Assembly: GCA_023101885.1 (NCBI GenBank) | Contig: JALPQD010000396.1 | Coordinates: forward strand, 1,377,339 to 1,441,338 | Direction of reading: 5' to 3' | From: Typhlomys cinereus | Taxonomy: Eukaryota; Chordata; Mammalia; Rodentia; Platacanthomyidae | DNA: 64,000 nucleotides | Shown: positions 1 to 12,007 of the stretch, piece after piece | How the letters are laid out: the number at the start of each line of letters is the position of its first letter | Position numbering within the stretch: the stretch's first letter is position 1 | Program-made: the position numbers and the translations under genes | Notes under the pieces: generated by a model | Told to the model about the DNA's origin: nothing | Seen by the model: the letters and a program-made list of their open reading frames with translations, nothing else | The model's database searches: none

Positions 1-254
1 ATGTTAAGTTGATATGCTATAAAATATGTCAATACTGTTGTTTGAAACACCTTCTGATCAATGCTTCTAGTCACCTCTTTACAGGTGATGGAGCTACAAG
101 TCCTATGCTGAGAGCTTTGGTGACAGGATTTGAGACATCACCCTGCCAATCACTCCTGTGAAAGATTCAGTATTTACCAAAAGTCTCTGAATTCCCAGGG
201 TGAGATTGTCCCAGAGACAGAGAGAGAGGATTCCATTCCTTTACCCATGCTCAC

Positions 255-330
255 CTGTGAGGACCAGCAGAAGAGTCAGCAGCAGGGCACTGTGAGGAGC
301 CTGGGATCGGGAGTCAGGGTTGACCACCAT
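255..330 (-). CDS. Sirpb1-like: SIRP-like signal-peptide exon, copy 1 (partial gene, minus strand)
   Basis: This is the first coding exon of a SIRP-family receptor read on the minus strand. ATG is at 330-328, followed by 25 open codons and one base of the next codon, then a consensus GTGAG donor (254-250). The translation is a short polar head (MVVNPDSRSQAPHS) followed by a leucine-rich core (ALLLTLLLVL) ending in TG, a typical secretory signal. The phase-1 splice, 76-base length and sequence match the copies at 11,932 and 25,839. Unlike copy 2 it has no stop. The remaining exons (IgV, two IgC1, transmembrane) would lie to the left of position 1. Homology to the other copies continues through the donor into intron 1. 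SIRP assignment rests on the IgV and transmembrane exons of the sister copies. Whether this copy is functional cannot be judged from one exon. Confidence 0.72.
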
Positions 331-612
331 GGAGAAGTGAAGATGGTGCTCTGCTCAGTGGCTTTGCAGAAGAAGGCTGAAAATTCTCTGTAAAGAGAAG
401 CTGTGACTGCCTCTGCTCCCAAACGATTGGCTCTGCCAACATGGGATGCTTGCGCAAGAGAACCTATCTGTTGTGGGCAGTTACAAGTTCCCTATGGTGT
501 GTTTTCAGAAGCACTCACGTGAGACAAGCCACAATAGTCCTTTCTCTTGTTTTGTCCACTAAATTATATCTATTTGGCACTGAAGGAACCTAGGGCCTGG
601 TTAATCACCAAT

Positions 613-613
<1 letters not shown>

Positions 614-655
<42 letters not shown>
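614..655. repeat. (CA)n microsatellite
   Basis: An uninterrupted CA run of about 20 units, followed by an imperfect CA-rich tail and an A-rich stretch. The position and tail resemble the 3' end of the local SINE family, so it may be a decayed SINE tail. Confidence 0.9.
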
Positions 656-658
<3 letters not shown>

Positions 659-2940
659 GCAGGCACACACATGCACAAAACTAATTTTAAAAAATTAAAA
701 GAAAGATATAACTAAGCATGCTGATTCTCAAACTCCTACCTCTGAGATTCTAAATTTCACATGTTATTGACTTCTGATCTGTTTTGTGCCTGTTTCAACT
801 TGATTCCAGAAGTTCCCGAAGTTTCCCAGTGAGTGAGATCAGCTTTGTTGTTGAACTGACATCTTGGTACCTTTAATTGCCCTATTAAGTAAATGTAGTT
901 CAGGCATAGTTTAATTGGACCTCAAGAAGAAATGCATCTGCTTTCAGCACCATATCACTTCATGATTGCCTCTAGGAGCAAGTGGGTTAATATTAATAAA
1001 TTATGCTGAATAGAGAAGCAATTATTATGGAGCATGGAATGCGTCGGATTGTTCTAGGGTGGGAGTGATGTGGGCAGTTGGGGCAATACAGGAGTGAGAG
1101 ACTGTCATATTAAGGTCAATGCCCTGCATTGAAAGTTGGTCTTTGCTCCCCCACTGTGTTAGATGGGAAATGGGTAGGTAGAAGGGATGGAACTTCTGAC
1201 ATACCTAGAGTGTGATTCCAGGATGTGGGCAAATCAGACTCCATAGACTCATTTTCTTCCTCTTGGCTAGGAGTAAGATGTGTTTCCTGAAGTTTGTCAG
1301 TGGGAATAAATGGAGATGTTGACCATAGCATGCCTGAAATTTAGGTAATTATTAATATTTCTTGTGCTGCATTAAGACAGGACTAGCAAGTGTTATTTGT
1401 GAAAGCATACTGCCTAATAGCACCATTTGCTGCCCAATGCCCTTGTCCTCTAGGGGACTCCTGAGGTCAGCCTCTGCGTTATACCTGGGGTGCCCCTGAC
1501 TTCTCAGTTTGGTTGTGCTTCTCTGTCCTCTAAGACTCACTCATCAAGACACTCTTTGGATCTGGCATGTTCTTCATCTGTGAGGCTGGGAACCCCAATG
1601 TTAATATTGAAAAAATGTGCTCCTGAGAAGAATAGAATCATTTCCAAAAAGAAGTAAATCACCTAACTTTTCTTATGAGAGAAATTCTTGTAGGATCTCC
1701 TCATAGCTGTCTATATCCATGCCTGAACCTATTAGTTCTAGATGGAATTTTATTTTCTAATAAAATTATGATTTCCTATATTCCCATCTTCAGGAAGAAG
1801 GTATTCTACAGCCTGATTTACTTGTCAGGGAAACAGTAGATTGTAGTGCTTGTGAACTTGTCTTTAATGGAAACAGAGTTGTCTTTTCCAGCTTCTCTAA
1901 CCATTTTGCTACTCTGGAGAGTACAAATTTACAACAGCAGAGAACTTCACATGAACCCAAACTTGCCAAAATTGTGCATCCTAGTTAAATTGCTACTGAA
2001 ACCTTGAGCTTTTCTGTCATCTCATCACCATATAACTGAAACAATAGTCATAACTATGAATCTCCATAAAATATCACATGCAGCTTTGTTTGGAAAGTTA
2101 ATAAACTAAAAGACAAAAATGCCATATGCCAGTGATAAAGTACAAGTATCAGAAACTTTGACATGTGCAGAAATGTTGGAATTCTGAAATACCAACATTG
2201 CTAATGTTCATAACACAGAAGAGATGGTTAATGTACATAGACATCAAACTTTTTAAGTTTGTTGAGATTATGTCATACTTTGGTTGAGGAATTTTTTGTC
2301 GATGTTACATGTGAAGAATCTAGTCAATATGACATGAGCCAGTGGCACATAGACAATAAGAACTTAATAAAGAAATAAACCTATCACAGACCCCGGGCCA
2401 TGTATATCACTCCCTCCCTATCCAATAAATTCTAGTCCAGTTGCACAAATGTGAATAAATGATTATTTTTTGCATGCTGTTGAAATATTAATGTTATGTT
2501 AGTGTTACAAAGTCATAACTCAAAATACTGTAAATTAAATTACCAATCCTGAAGCATGCCAGACATAGATCTTTGCCTTCTATGTTATGTCTTCCTTGCC
2601 TTCGTTTGTAGTCAGTATGTGCCAGTGTTTTCCAAATTCTCCCAAAACCCAAGCAATGGCACCATGTTTCAGATTCATGCTGAAATACTTAGTCTCCACC
2701 TACAGACTGAAAATGTGGTTAAAATGGCCATCAAAAGCAAAACACTACTTCCCAAAGAAAAATTGCTATGTTTACTTTATTTAACACTATTTTGTTCATA
2801 TGACAATAATTTATCATTTTTAAATAACTAATATTGAAAGCTTTTGGAAATATTTGTGAGTTCTCCAGCATCTTTGATCTATTCTATTTAAGTTAGATCC
2901 AGTTCAGTAGAGCTGAACTCTGCTGAATTCTGAGGAATAG

Positions 2941-3255
2941 TGTGTCCTCCCTGGACAGCGAGCATCCAGGATAGAAAGGGGAGAGCTGCTAGATGGTGGA
3001 GGCGCAGTTGGCCTGGAACCTGGGGTGTGGCCTAATGGCCCTTCGTAGCCGGGAGCAGACTGGGTGCTGCTCCAACGGGCTGGTGGGAGGAGCTGGGACG
3101 AGTGGGTGATCTGGAGCCTAGAGATGGGCTGGGGGAATTTACCTGAGAAGCAGTGTGTCCTCCCTGGACCGCAGGTGTTTCTGGCAGAAAGGGGAGAGCT
3201 GCTAGATGGCGGCGGTGCAGTTGACCTGAGACCTGGGGTGTCTATTTTCCAGTCT
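2941..3255 (+). repeat. Tandem 213-bp unit, one and a half copies (candidate L1 5' monomer)
   Basis: The motif TGTGTCCTCCCTGGAC begins at 2,941 and again at 3,154, giving a 213-base period. Both units continue with GAGAGCTGCTAGATGG and a GC-rich body. A related array with a 216-base period is at 15,464-15,865. Tandem GC-rich units of about 200 bp are typical of rodent L1 promoters (A, F and Tf monomers in mouse). Here the array runs straight into an L1 3' end at 3,256, which supports an L1 origin. A separate satellite is possible. Confidence 0.55.
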
Positions 3256-3312
3256 TTAAAAAAAACTGGTGTATTATTAAGTTTGTATGAGCAGAAATAA
3301 ATAAAAAAATCT
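3256..3312 (+). mobile_element. L1 3'-terminal fragment joined to the monomer array
   Basis: The last bases before the A-rich tail (ACTGGTGTATTATTAAGTTT, then a TGTATGAGCAGAAATAA-type end) match the 3' terminus of the longer L1 copies that end at 10,106 and 53,705. Everything between the 5'-type monomers and this terminus is missing, so the insertion may be a drastically internally deleted L1. Confidence 0.6.
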
Positions 3313-3680
3313 TTTCATTAGCTAAAAAAATATGACCTAAGTGAATTCAAATATGAATTCTATGATTCCCAGGGCAGGTACTGACAAAACTGATTGTAAG
3401 ATTCTAAAGCTGTATACCTTAGAAGGTGCTTAAACAGCACCAAAGTTAAGATTGCTTATATTGACTCTGGTAGTTAATTTGAATGGTAACATGGAACAAC
3501 TCAAAGGGTAGTTACTTAGTTTTCTTCTCATGTCTCTTCTCATATCTGGTTAGAGATTCATTCACTCTCAGTACTGACTCAATAAGAAATAGTACATGGC
3601 CTTAATAAGAAGTCAATTTACTTGTCACTTTTTATGTATTTTAAGAGTAAGGAAGCAGTAAGAAAAAAATACAAATTTAG

Positions 3681-3735
3681 AATATATATATATATATATA
3701 TATTCTAAATATATTATGTTTATATATACTCTAAA
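3681..3735. repeat. (TA)n microsatellite
   Basis: An alternating TA run with flanking AT-rich repeats (ATATATTCTAAATATATT), able to form a hairpin. No further feature is seen. Confidence 0.85.
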
Positions 3736-3879
3736 TGTATATATATTCTTTTATACATATGAATGTTTGTGTGTACATGTGTGTTGCATCAAATGATAAA
3801 TAAAATCTCAGAGAATTTATAGACCTAAAAAAAAAAGACTCAGAAACTTAAAAAGTACCCAATATGTAAACCTCAGTGT

Positions 3880-4640
3880 AGAAATTAAAACAAGAAGGAA
3901 CAAAACAAAGAATTTGAATCTAGTAAATGGCGGTCCATACTATGTAGAAAATCTTTGCCAATTATACATCTGACAAAGAATCAGTGTCCATAATATATTA
4001 CAAAATCAAAAGGATAAGCATCAATGAATTATAGTGATCCACTTTTAAAAAAAGGGCTACTGATTCAGAGAGTTATCAAAAGCAGAAATGCAAATATATA
4101 GGTAATATCTTTTAAAAAGTCCAACATTTTTAGGAAATAAAGGAAATGCAAATCAAAGCTGCTTTGAGATGCCAACTTACCATAATGAGAATGGCTAAGA
4201 TTAAAAGAACAAAGAACAGCAAATTTTGGTGAAGATACATGAAAAATAGAATATTATTCATTGATAGTAGAGATGTAAATTAGTGTAACCATTCTTGAAA
4301 TTAGTGTGGAAATTCCTCAAAAAACTACAATAGCTCTATCTCATGTCCCAAGAGTATCATTTCTGGAAATTCTAACAATTAGATTCACATCAAAATACAG
4401 AAATACATTCACACCTATGCATAGTATGTCTCTATCTGCAATAACAAGGATATGGAACTAACATAAATAGTCCATCATCTCATGACCAGATAATAAAAAT
4501 GTGGTGCATATTTACAATTAGATATTATTCAGTTATTAAGAAAGATGAAATTCACAAATAAATTGATGGATCTGGAAAAAATACGGAATGAAATAACTTA
4601 CTCACAGAAAAACAAATACTGTATGTTGTCTCTCACACGT
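3880..4640 (+). mobile_element. Old L1 ORF2 3' fragment
   Basis: Degenerate plus-strand L1 sequence covering the C-terminal part of ORF2. Recognisable blocks are the GGAAATGCAAATCAAA segment, the ATTTACAATTAGATATTATTCAG-type segment and the ATGAAATTCACAAATAAATT segment in their usual order. No reading frame survives. A close paralogue with the same order and shared substitutions is at 45,190-45,900, suggesting that the L1 was copied as part of a larger duplication. Confidence 0.7.
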
Positions 4641-4852
4641 GGATAAAACTTTAAACCTTCAGACTTGTCCAGTTAACAATACCCAGCCGCAAAAACTTGA
4701 CTTATCAATAGATGGTAGTGGAAGAAAATAGATGATGGTGGAACAAAATTGTAATCACTACATTCAACCTTCTCCCCTCAAGGATAGAGGTATTAAATTT
4801 TTAAGTAAAATACTATAACATATACACAAAGGATTTGTAAAATCTCCAATTC

Positions 4853-5137
4853 TAAGCTGGAGAGATGGCATAGGGGGTTAAGTCTCACAAGCAGAAGGTT
4901 CTGAGTTCAGATTCCAGATCCCATGAAATGATAAGCAAAAATGGAGGTGACCTATAGTTCTGGTCCTGGAAGGTGGAGCCTGGAAAACTGAGACAAAGCA
5001 AAAAGGAAGTAGTACAATCCAAGGTGATTCCCAAAGTCATCCTTTGGCCTCCAGAACCATACACAGTGTGTCATCTGATGCACACAAAGACACATACACA
5101 GAGAAATATGCAAAACAAACAAACAAATAAATAAAAA
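4853..5137 (+). mobile_element. B2-like tRNA-derived SINE (old copy)
   Basis: Starts with a GCTGGAGAGATGGC head (box A region), then GAGTTCAGATTCC (box B), a GGTGGAGCCTGG body and an A-rich AAATAAATAAA tail. It has the same structure as the young copies at 50,581 and 51,094 but is more diverged. Confidence 0.8.
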
Positions 5138-5389
5138 CTTCCAGTTCTTCAGAACCATTTATGGACTCCAGAAACACTCGTAAGCAACTGTATATAGATA
5201 TTTGTATCAAAGCTATTCATAAGAATGAAAGAATAAGAATAGAGATAGATGGATGTATAGATAGATAGCTATAGGTAGAGATATTCTTTAAATTTATATG
5301 AAAGCAAAAAGGGTAAAAGATAGTCAAACAGTCCTACAAAAAAGTATACTGTTAGAGAAAACAACAGGCCTAATTTCAAACTATACTAC

Positions 5390-6250
5390 ACTACAGACTC
5401 ATAGAAATAAGAAAAACATGGTTCCACCACCCAAAAAGAAACAGAGTCAGTTATCTATGTAACAAAATATAAAATCCAGATGTAGGAATCTGATTTTAAC
5501 AAAGATTCCAAAAGTATACACCATTTTCAACAAATAGTGCTTGGAAAAATGAATATTCACATATAAAAAGATAAAACTATATCGTTATCTGTTACCCTGA
5601 ACAAAACTGAACTCCAAATAGATCAAGAACCTCAAAATAAAAGCTGAATTAACAAGTGAAAAATGATATGAAACTCCTATAAGATAAAACTAGAGTATGA
5701 GTCAATATGGAAGGTATATCAAGGAATATCTGAACAGAACCGCACTGGCGTAAGAAACAATCAATAAAAGGGACCTCTTAAATGAAATTATTGAGAGAAG
5801 AGGGAGTGTGTTCTTCATCAAGAATACATATGATATCAAATGCTATACAGTATTGTGAGAATGTAAATTAAAACAGCTACTTTGTAAATCCATCTGGAAA
5901 CTGATCATATTGCCAAATTATACCACAAAACCTGTGCATACACCCAAGGAACTCTATATCCCACCACAGAAGCTTATGCATATATGTTTATTGTTACTTT
6001 ATTCATAACAAGTAGGAAAAGGATTCAGCTTAGATGTCCATCAACTGACCAAAAGTAGTGGAAAGGGGATACAATGGATTTTATTCAGGTATAAGAAAAA
6101 TGAAATGACAAAATTCCCAGGACAATGGCTAAAATTTAAATTATTTTATAGTAAATGAAGTATTCCAGGCACAGATAAACTAATGCAATATATTCTTTGT
6201 TATATGTAGATTATCGACACATATTAAAATCTCATTAACTTACATGTCAA
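5390..6250 (+). mobile_element. Old L1 ORF2 3' fragment
   Basis: Plus-strand L1 remnants in consensus order: the segment ending CATTTTCAACAAATAG (tandem K/N-rich region of ORF2), a CTGAACAAAAC block, GTGAGAATGTAAATTAAAAC and the TTATTCATAACAAGTAGG block. Many indels; no coding capacity. Confidence 0.65.
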
Positions 6251-6339
6251 TAGAAACCAGGAAAAAACAAGGGATCCAAGACATGGGGAAAGGATTTATG
6301 AAGGTAGGGATGGCTGAACATGCACTATGAAAACAGAGG

Positions 6340-8085
6340 AAAGAAATTCTGAAGTTGAAAGATTTAAATACATTTGAGGAAGAGTTGGAGAGAATATGGG
6401 GTGTAGCACACGATGACCAAAACTAAGGATACAATATGAAGTCACTTCACAAGTTAACTATAAAACATAATTTAAAAATGACTTCATACAGAAGTGCCAT
6501 GCCTAAGTAGATTCCAACAATCTAGGAAACCATCAGTTAGCAAATGGATAATCTAGTACCACAGGTAGGACACATTGCTACAAAATGCTGACCAGAAAGA
6601 TTCTAGATGCAGTATAAGGTATTTCTTATTCAGTGCAATACAGTTTATGATAATTGATTTTGGTTAGCAAGTAGAACTGCATGCTAGACATCCTTGCTGA
6701 AGCTACTACAACCTTGATTGCAGAACACATAGAAACTATGATGAAACTGAGCTAGAAACTTCCTCCCTACTAGCTAGCCTTCATAGTGTCAGGATTTGGT
6801 ATTCAAGCAACTGTTGGAGAAAAGTCTATAGCAGGATTGCTCAGCATTCGACCTTGGGTACTACAATACAAACTTTCCAAGGAAGAGATGCTCATTGTTT
6901 GAAAGTGGCACAACTTTTTGAGGTCAATGAACTTATTTCTCATTGAACCTGCAACTTGTTACATAAGAAGGAGTCCGTGACTCAAGAGATCACAGGCAGT
7001 AGGGGTGAACCTATTACTCTTGTTTTGCAACAGACACATGCTGTCAAACTTCTTCTGAGATATTTAGTTATACTATTAGACTAGTGCTGTCCTTAGCCTG
7101 CATCAGATAAGCTTCCATTTGCAGAAAATAGAAGTTAACACAGAGACTCAAGGCAGGTCAAGGTACTTAGAATAAGTGACTTTTGAGTGCTCAGTCTCTA
7201 ATGTGGTACCTCTGTCATCCCCTCTAAGACTCTTGCACATCTTGAAAGAGGAGATACAAAGACTGCAAGAATCTGACAATAGGAAGAGGTCTTTGAGGAC
7301 TCTGTATTTCATAATGGAGCTGGGAAGATGCAAGAGAAGTATTCTAAAGTGTCACCAAGAAGCAGAACCTTGATTGGGAAAGAAGAAACTTCCACTATAA
7401 TGACCTCACTGATTTTTGAACAAGTGACTTCACCCTGCCTGCACCTATCATTCACTTCTACCTTAGGGGTCTGTGACTCCTATCAAGCAGCAACATGGTT
7501 CTTAAAGGCTTTTCCCCTTCTCCACACTTCTGTCTATCATAGGTTCCCACACATGTAAATTAGTGGCTCCATGATAAACTGCACTGGAAGTCCTGAAAAA
7601 CCAGCAATCGCATTCCTGCACAGACCCAGAGGAATGAAGGTCAGGCACTCTGCAAGAACATGAGCACTCTGTCACAGCACTCCTCTTCAAATGGTAGGAA
7701 CTGAAACAACCCAGGTGCTAAATATCAGATGAACAGAATGTTGCCACCCATACTGAGGAAAATTATTCATTTCTATAAAAGAAGTAAGAATTATCAACAT
7801 ATATTACAAACTGGTGAACTTGGATAATTATGCTCAAGGAAAGTGTGGTCCAGAAACAAAGGCCAGCAATAAGATTCTATATCTAAGAAGTGCTCAAAGA
7901 AGTCAGTCCAGAAAAGTGGAAAATGGATTTGTGGTTGCAGGAAAGATGAGTAGTAACTGCTAGTTTTAGAATGATGATAGTGAAATGCAACTACAGCAGT
8001 CATAGTTGTGCAATATTGTGTAGTACTCTATGCTAACTGCAGATGGAATTGTTCCATAGCACTGTGACAGGGAAGCATCACATGA
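6340..8085. other. No recognisable gene
   Basis: AT-rich DNA without a convincing exon, SINE or L1 block. Short open frames near 7,176-7,690 have no recognisable domain. It lies in the spacer between the two SIRP arms. Confidence 0.5.
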
Positions 8086-8088
8086 CAA

Positions 8089-8091
<3 letters not shown>

Positions 8092-8166
<75 letters not shown>
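8092..8166. repeat. (TC)n microsatellite
   Basis: A long TC run with a few interruptions. The corresponding place in the paralogous segment, 53,937-54,060, is also a TC repeat, so the microsatellite predates the duplication. Confidence 0.92.
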
Positions 8167-8482
8167 CTGTCCTGAATACTAAGGCGATAAGCACCATGTT
8201 TTTGAATTCTTCTGTCAGACCTGGCCACTGGGTGTAACTGATACCCTACAGAGTAATTGCTAATGGTAGGCTTTGCCTTATATATCTTGCCACAATAAAG
8301 CTGATGAAAAAACTTTTAAAAAAAGATTTCACTTTATAGATTACAATAAAGTTATGCTGTAAGTGAGGAGGTAACAACCTGCATATTTCATACTATACAC
8401 AAGGTGGATTTTGCTAGATGTAACTTAAATATACAGTGATCAGAGATGCTGAGATCTCACAAATATTTTTTGAGAACTTTTT

Positions 8483-9103
8483 TTAATTAAAAATTTAATT
8501 ATACATTTAAAATTTTTTTACCAGTTCCCTCCCTCCCCCCTCCTCCCCTTGAACTCCCTCCTCCCCCTCCCCATCCCCCAGTGCCTCCCCCCCAATTCCC
8601 AGAGAGTCCTTTATTGTGTACGCCTAACTCTCCACTGGGTCCTCCTCTCCGATGACATATAAGGACCCAGTGGCATTTCCATAAGCCCTTTCTCTTGTTC
8701 CCCTTAAGCATAAGATCACTACTATGGCTGTCAATCCCTTGCCTCCAGGGGTCTCGGTGCCCTTAACAGATGCTAGACTTTATGAGGGCAACAGTGCGCT
8801 GGACATTGCGCAGGGCATGCAAAGTCCCATTATGATTGCTTTGGCCCCAACTATTGTTGAGAATCTTGCAAATCGTTGCTCCTCCCATCCTTTTGCTCTT
8901 ACAATCTTACCGCCCCCTCTTCCGCAAATGTCCCTGAGCTCCAGGATGGGGAGAGATTAGGCTGGCCTAGTTCTATGTGATTGATATAGTCTCTGAAGTT
9001 CTGGATTGTGGTTTGTTGATTTTCTTTTGCAGTTTTGCTGCTCCTGCAATGCCCTTCACTCCATTCTGCTGGGCACTGTATGTCACCCCCTGGCCAGAGA
9101 CAA
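8483..9103 (-). mobile_element. 5'-truncated L1, 3'-UTR only, minus strand
   Basis: Reverse complement of the L1 3' UTR seen at 53,000-53,705: the pyrimidine-rich tract here is the complement of the G-rich tract before the poly-A, followed by the CTCCATCCTGAACCTCAGGG-type region in reverse. The copy 1 arm lacks it, which sets both borders. A short AACTTT direct repeat may be the target duplication. Confidence 0.82.
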
Positions 9104-9703
9104 AAACTTTCAATATCAGTTATTTAAATGATGAACTATTGTCAAGTGAGAAAAATATCATTAAGTGAAATATAATAGCAATTTTTCTTTAGAGGAAGAG
9201 TTCGCTTCTTAAAGGATATTTTAACAACATTTTCTGTATACAGGTGTAGACTTCAAGTATTTCAGCATAAATGTAAATTATGTTAACATAGCTTTGACAG
9301 AAATTGGGAGACATTAGCTCTCAGTGACTATAAATGAAGATGGTGATGACACAGCATAAAAGGTAGAGGTCTATATCTGACATGCTTCATTATGGATAAT
9401 TTAAGTTAGAGCATTCTGTATAATTGCTTTTGCAACAGATATAACAGGGTTGATAATTTATTCACATTCATGCCATTGGGTGGAAAATCACTGGATTAGG
9501 GAAAGACTGATCATACATGACTCAGATCCTGTGATGGGTTTGTTTCTTTCTTATGATTTTCATTGTTTCTGTGCCATGTTTCATGTGATATTCACTAGAG
9601 TCTGCACATGTAACATCTACCAACAATTCTTCAGCCAAAATGTATCATAATCCCCCCAAACTAGAAGAACTTTGGTATTTATGCTGTCATTAAAACTCTC
9701 TTT

Positions 9704-10106
9704 TATCACGTTAGGGCAGAAGCAGTCATAATAGGACTCTGCATGACCTGCACAATGACCAACATATCATTGACCCCTCAAAGTCTAGCATGGACTAAAG
9801 GCACTAGGATTCTTAGAAGCAAGGGATTAACAGCCACATTAGGTTCCTATACTCAAGGGGAACACAAGAAAGAGTTCTAGAAAATGCCACTGAGTCCTTA
9901 CACCTCATCAGAGAGGAGGACCCAGAGGATAGTTTGACATACTCATTAAAGGATGCTTCAGAGATGGGGGGAGGGGGCACTGGGAGAAAGGGAGGGAAGG
10001 GAAAAAGGGAAGGGAAAAGGGGGGAGGGAGCAGGGAGATACAGGGAAGGGTGGAGGGAGGGAGGGGACCGGTGTACCTGTTAAGTTTGTATGAGTGGAAA
10101 TTAAAA
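9704..10106 (+). mobile_element. 5'-truncated L1, 3'-UTR only, plus strand
   Basis: About 400 bases of L1 3' UTR ending in the G-rich tract, the ACCGGTGTACCTGTTAAGTT terminus and a poly-A. It is flanked by a direct repeat AAAACTCTCTTTT on both sides, a clean target-site duplication. The copy 1 arm has the uninterrupted target. Confidence 0.88.
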
Positions 10107-11931
10107 AAAAAAACTCTCTTTTGTTTTGTTTACATTTCCCATGAAACCTCTTAACATTTCAAAATTTCAATATTTCTGTACACATCAAAGTTTTTTATGC
10201 TAATACCTTATCATTTGCCTATGCATTTCCATCTTTGAGTTTGTCTTTTAACTTTCTAAACAATGTTACATATGATATTCTATGATTAACTACTATGACT
10301 AGTCCTGCAGTAACGTGGTTGTGAAATGATGGGAAAACTCAAGGTTTCAGTAGTAGTTTGACTAAAATGTATATTTTTGGTGAGTCTGGGTTCATGTGAA
10401 GTTTCCGGTGTTGTAAAGTTCCTACTCCTTAGAATAGCTGTATGATTGAAGGAAGATGCAGAAAACAACTGCTTCAATTGAAGACAGATCAGCTAGCACT
10501 AAATTTTGTGTTTCCCTTTCACATAGATCACACTGTGAAAAACTTTCTTCCTCAAGATGAGCATCTAGGAATCCAAAATTTCATAAGAATTTTATGAGAA
10601 AAAAAGATAAGCATCTAGGAATCTGTAATTGTAAAAGACAAAATCCCATCCAGAAAAAAATAGCAACAAAACAGAAGTAGTGATAGGGAGACACTCCAAA
10701 AGTTTCTTTCATAAGAAAATTTAAGTGGGTGTTCTTCTTTTGGGGCATGTTTCTTGTCCTCTTAGGTATATATTTTTCAATATTTCCATTGCTTCCCAGA
10801 GTTGCAGATCAAGTAAATGCACATGAAATGATCAATGAGGCTTAGAGGACATAGAAAGACAACTGAACTCAGAAGTCAGGAACACCCCGGCATAGCACAG
10901 AAGCTGGTCTCTAGAGTCACTGGGGAGTGAATAGTAACAAAAGGTAGAATGCATGTGCGATTAACACTTGCTTGTCCTTTGTTAAGATGGTATATGGAAT
11001 ATTAACGTTGCAAATTCAGGCATGCTATAGTATCTCCTTAAATTCCCACTAACAACTTTAGGAAACTCATCTTATCCCTAATGAAGAGGGAAAAAGTAAA
11101 CCTAAGGCTTCTGCCTGACTTGCCCACATCCTGGAAGCACACTTTTGGTATGTCAGAGCATCCATCTTCCTCCTTTCAAAGTTCCCATCTAAAAGAGTTG
11201 GGGAACAAACATCTGCTTTCAGTACAGACTATTGATATTAATAAGACAGCCTTTCACCCATTCACTGCCCCAACTGCCCACCTCACTCCCATACCAATAC
11301 AGCCCCATACATTCCATGTCCCATAATAATAGCTCCTCGATTTAGAATCATTTATTAAAGTTCACTCAGTTGCTCATCCAGGAAATCAGGAACTGATCTG
11401 TTTGCTGGATGTAGATGTAAGGGTCCATTTACACTACACTTGGACAATGCTTACCTAACAGGCCAACAAAAGGTAGTAATGGCTTGATTTCATTCCATCT
11501 CTTGGATACTTCAGGACTTTTTTCTGGAATTAAGTTGAAACAGACACAAAACAAGCCAGAAGTCATTCACATCTAGAATGTAGAATCACTTTGGGAATCA
11601 GTATACTTGCTTATATCTTAATTGATTAGTAGCTAGGACCTCAAAGTTCCTTCAGTGGAACTTTTTAGATAGGCTTTAGTAAGCAGAACAGGAGAAAAGA
11701 CAATTGTGCCCAGGCTCATTGAGTGCCTCTGAAAACCCACCATGAAGAACTTCTCCCTTGCAAATGACGGCAGCACCTAGCTTTTGCACAACCATTTATC
11801 TTGATCATTGCTTCCCCTGAATAGCCAGTTATTTCAGAGCAGAAGCAGTCACAGCGATTCTTCTCTCTGCAGACAAGAACTGTGAATATTTGCCAGCAGA
11901 GCCACTGAGCAGAACAGACTCTTATGTGTCC

Positions 11932-12007
11932 ATGATGTTCAATTCTGACTCCTGGCCCTAGGCTCCTCACAGTGCCCTGACACTGACTGTCCTGCTGGTC
12001 CTCACAG
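11932..12007 (+). pseudogene. Sirpb1-like: SIRP-like signal-peptide exon, copy 2, with stop codon
   Basis: This is the paralogue of the exons at 255-330 (minus) and 25,839-25,914. It has the same 76-base length, phase-1 end and GTGAGT donor at 12,008. Codon 10 is TAG (11,959-11,961), where both sister copies have CAG, so a signal peptide started at 11,932 ends after nine residues. A leucine-rich core (TVLLVL) remains downstream. With the broken IgV exon at 23,055 this makes copy 2 a pseudogene. Intron 1 is about 11 kb and full of repeats. I see no IgC1 or transmembrane exon for this copy before copy 3 begins at about 24.2 kb, so its 3' half is probably deleted. Confidence 0.8.

Larger units (their letters stand above)
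1..2897 (-). repeat. SIRP duplicon, inverted arm (copy 1 upstream DNA, exon 1 and start of intron 1)
   Basis: Read as reverse complement, this stretch is colinear with about 8,400-12,250 on the plus strand: intron start, signal exon, 5' flank and far upstream DNA all match in order. The match stays recognisable until about 2,897, where a tandem-repeat/L1 insertion begins. On the other arm, L1 insertions at 8,483-9,103 and 9,704-10,106 interrupt the match and are absent here. The arrangement is head to head, with the two genes transcribed away from each other. Confidence 0.75.

Noticed and set aside
7176..7690. Cluster of short open frames on both strands
   Set aside because: No splice context, domain or paralogue in the other duplicon arms supports coding.
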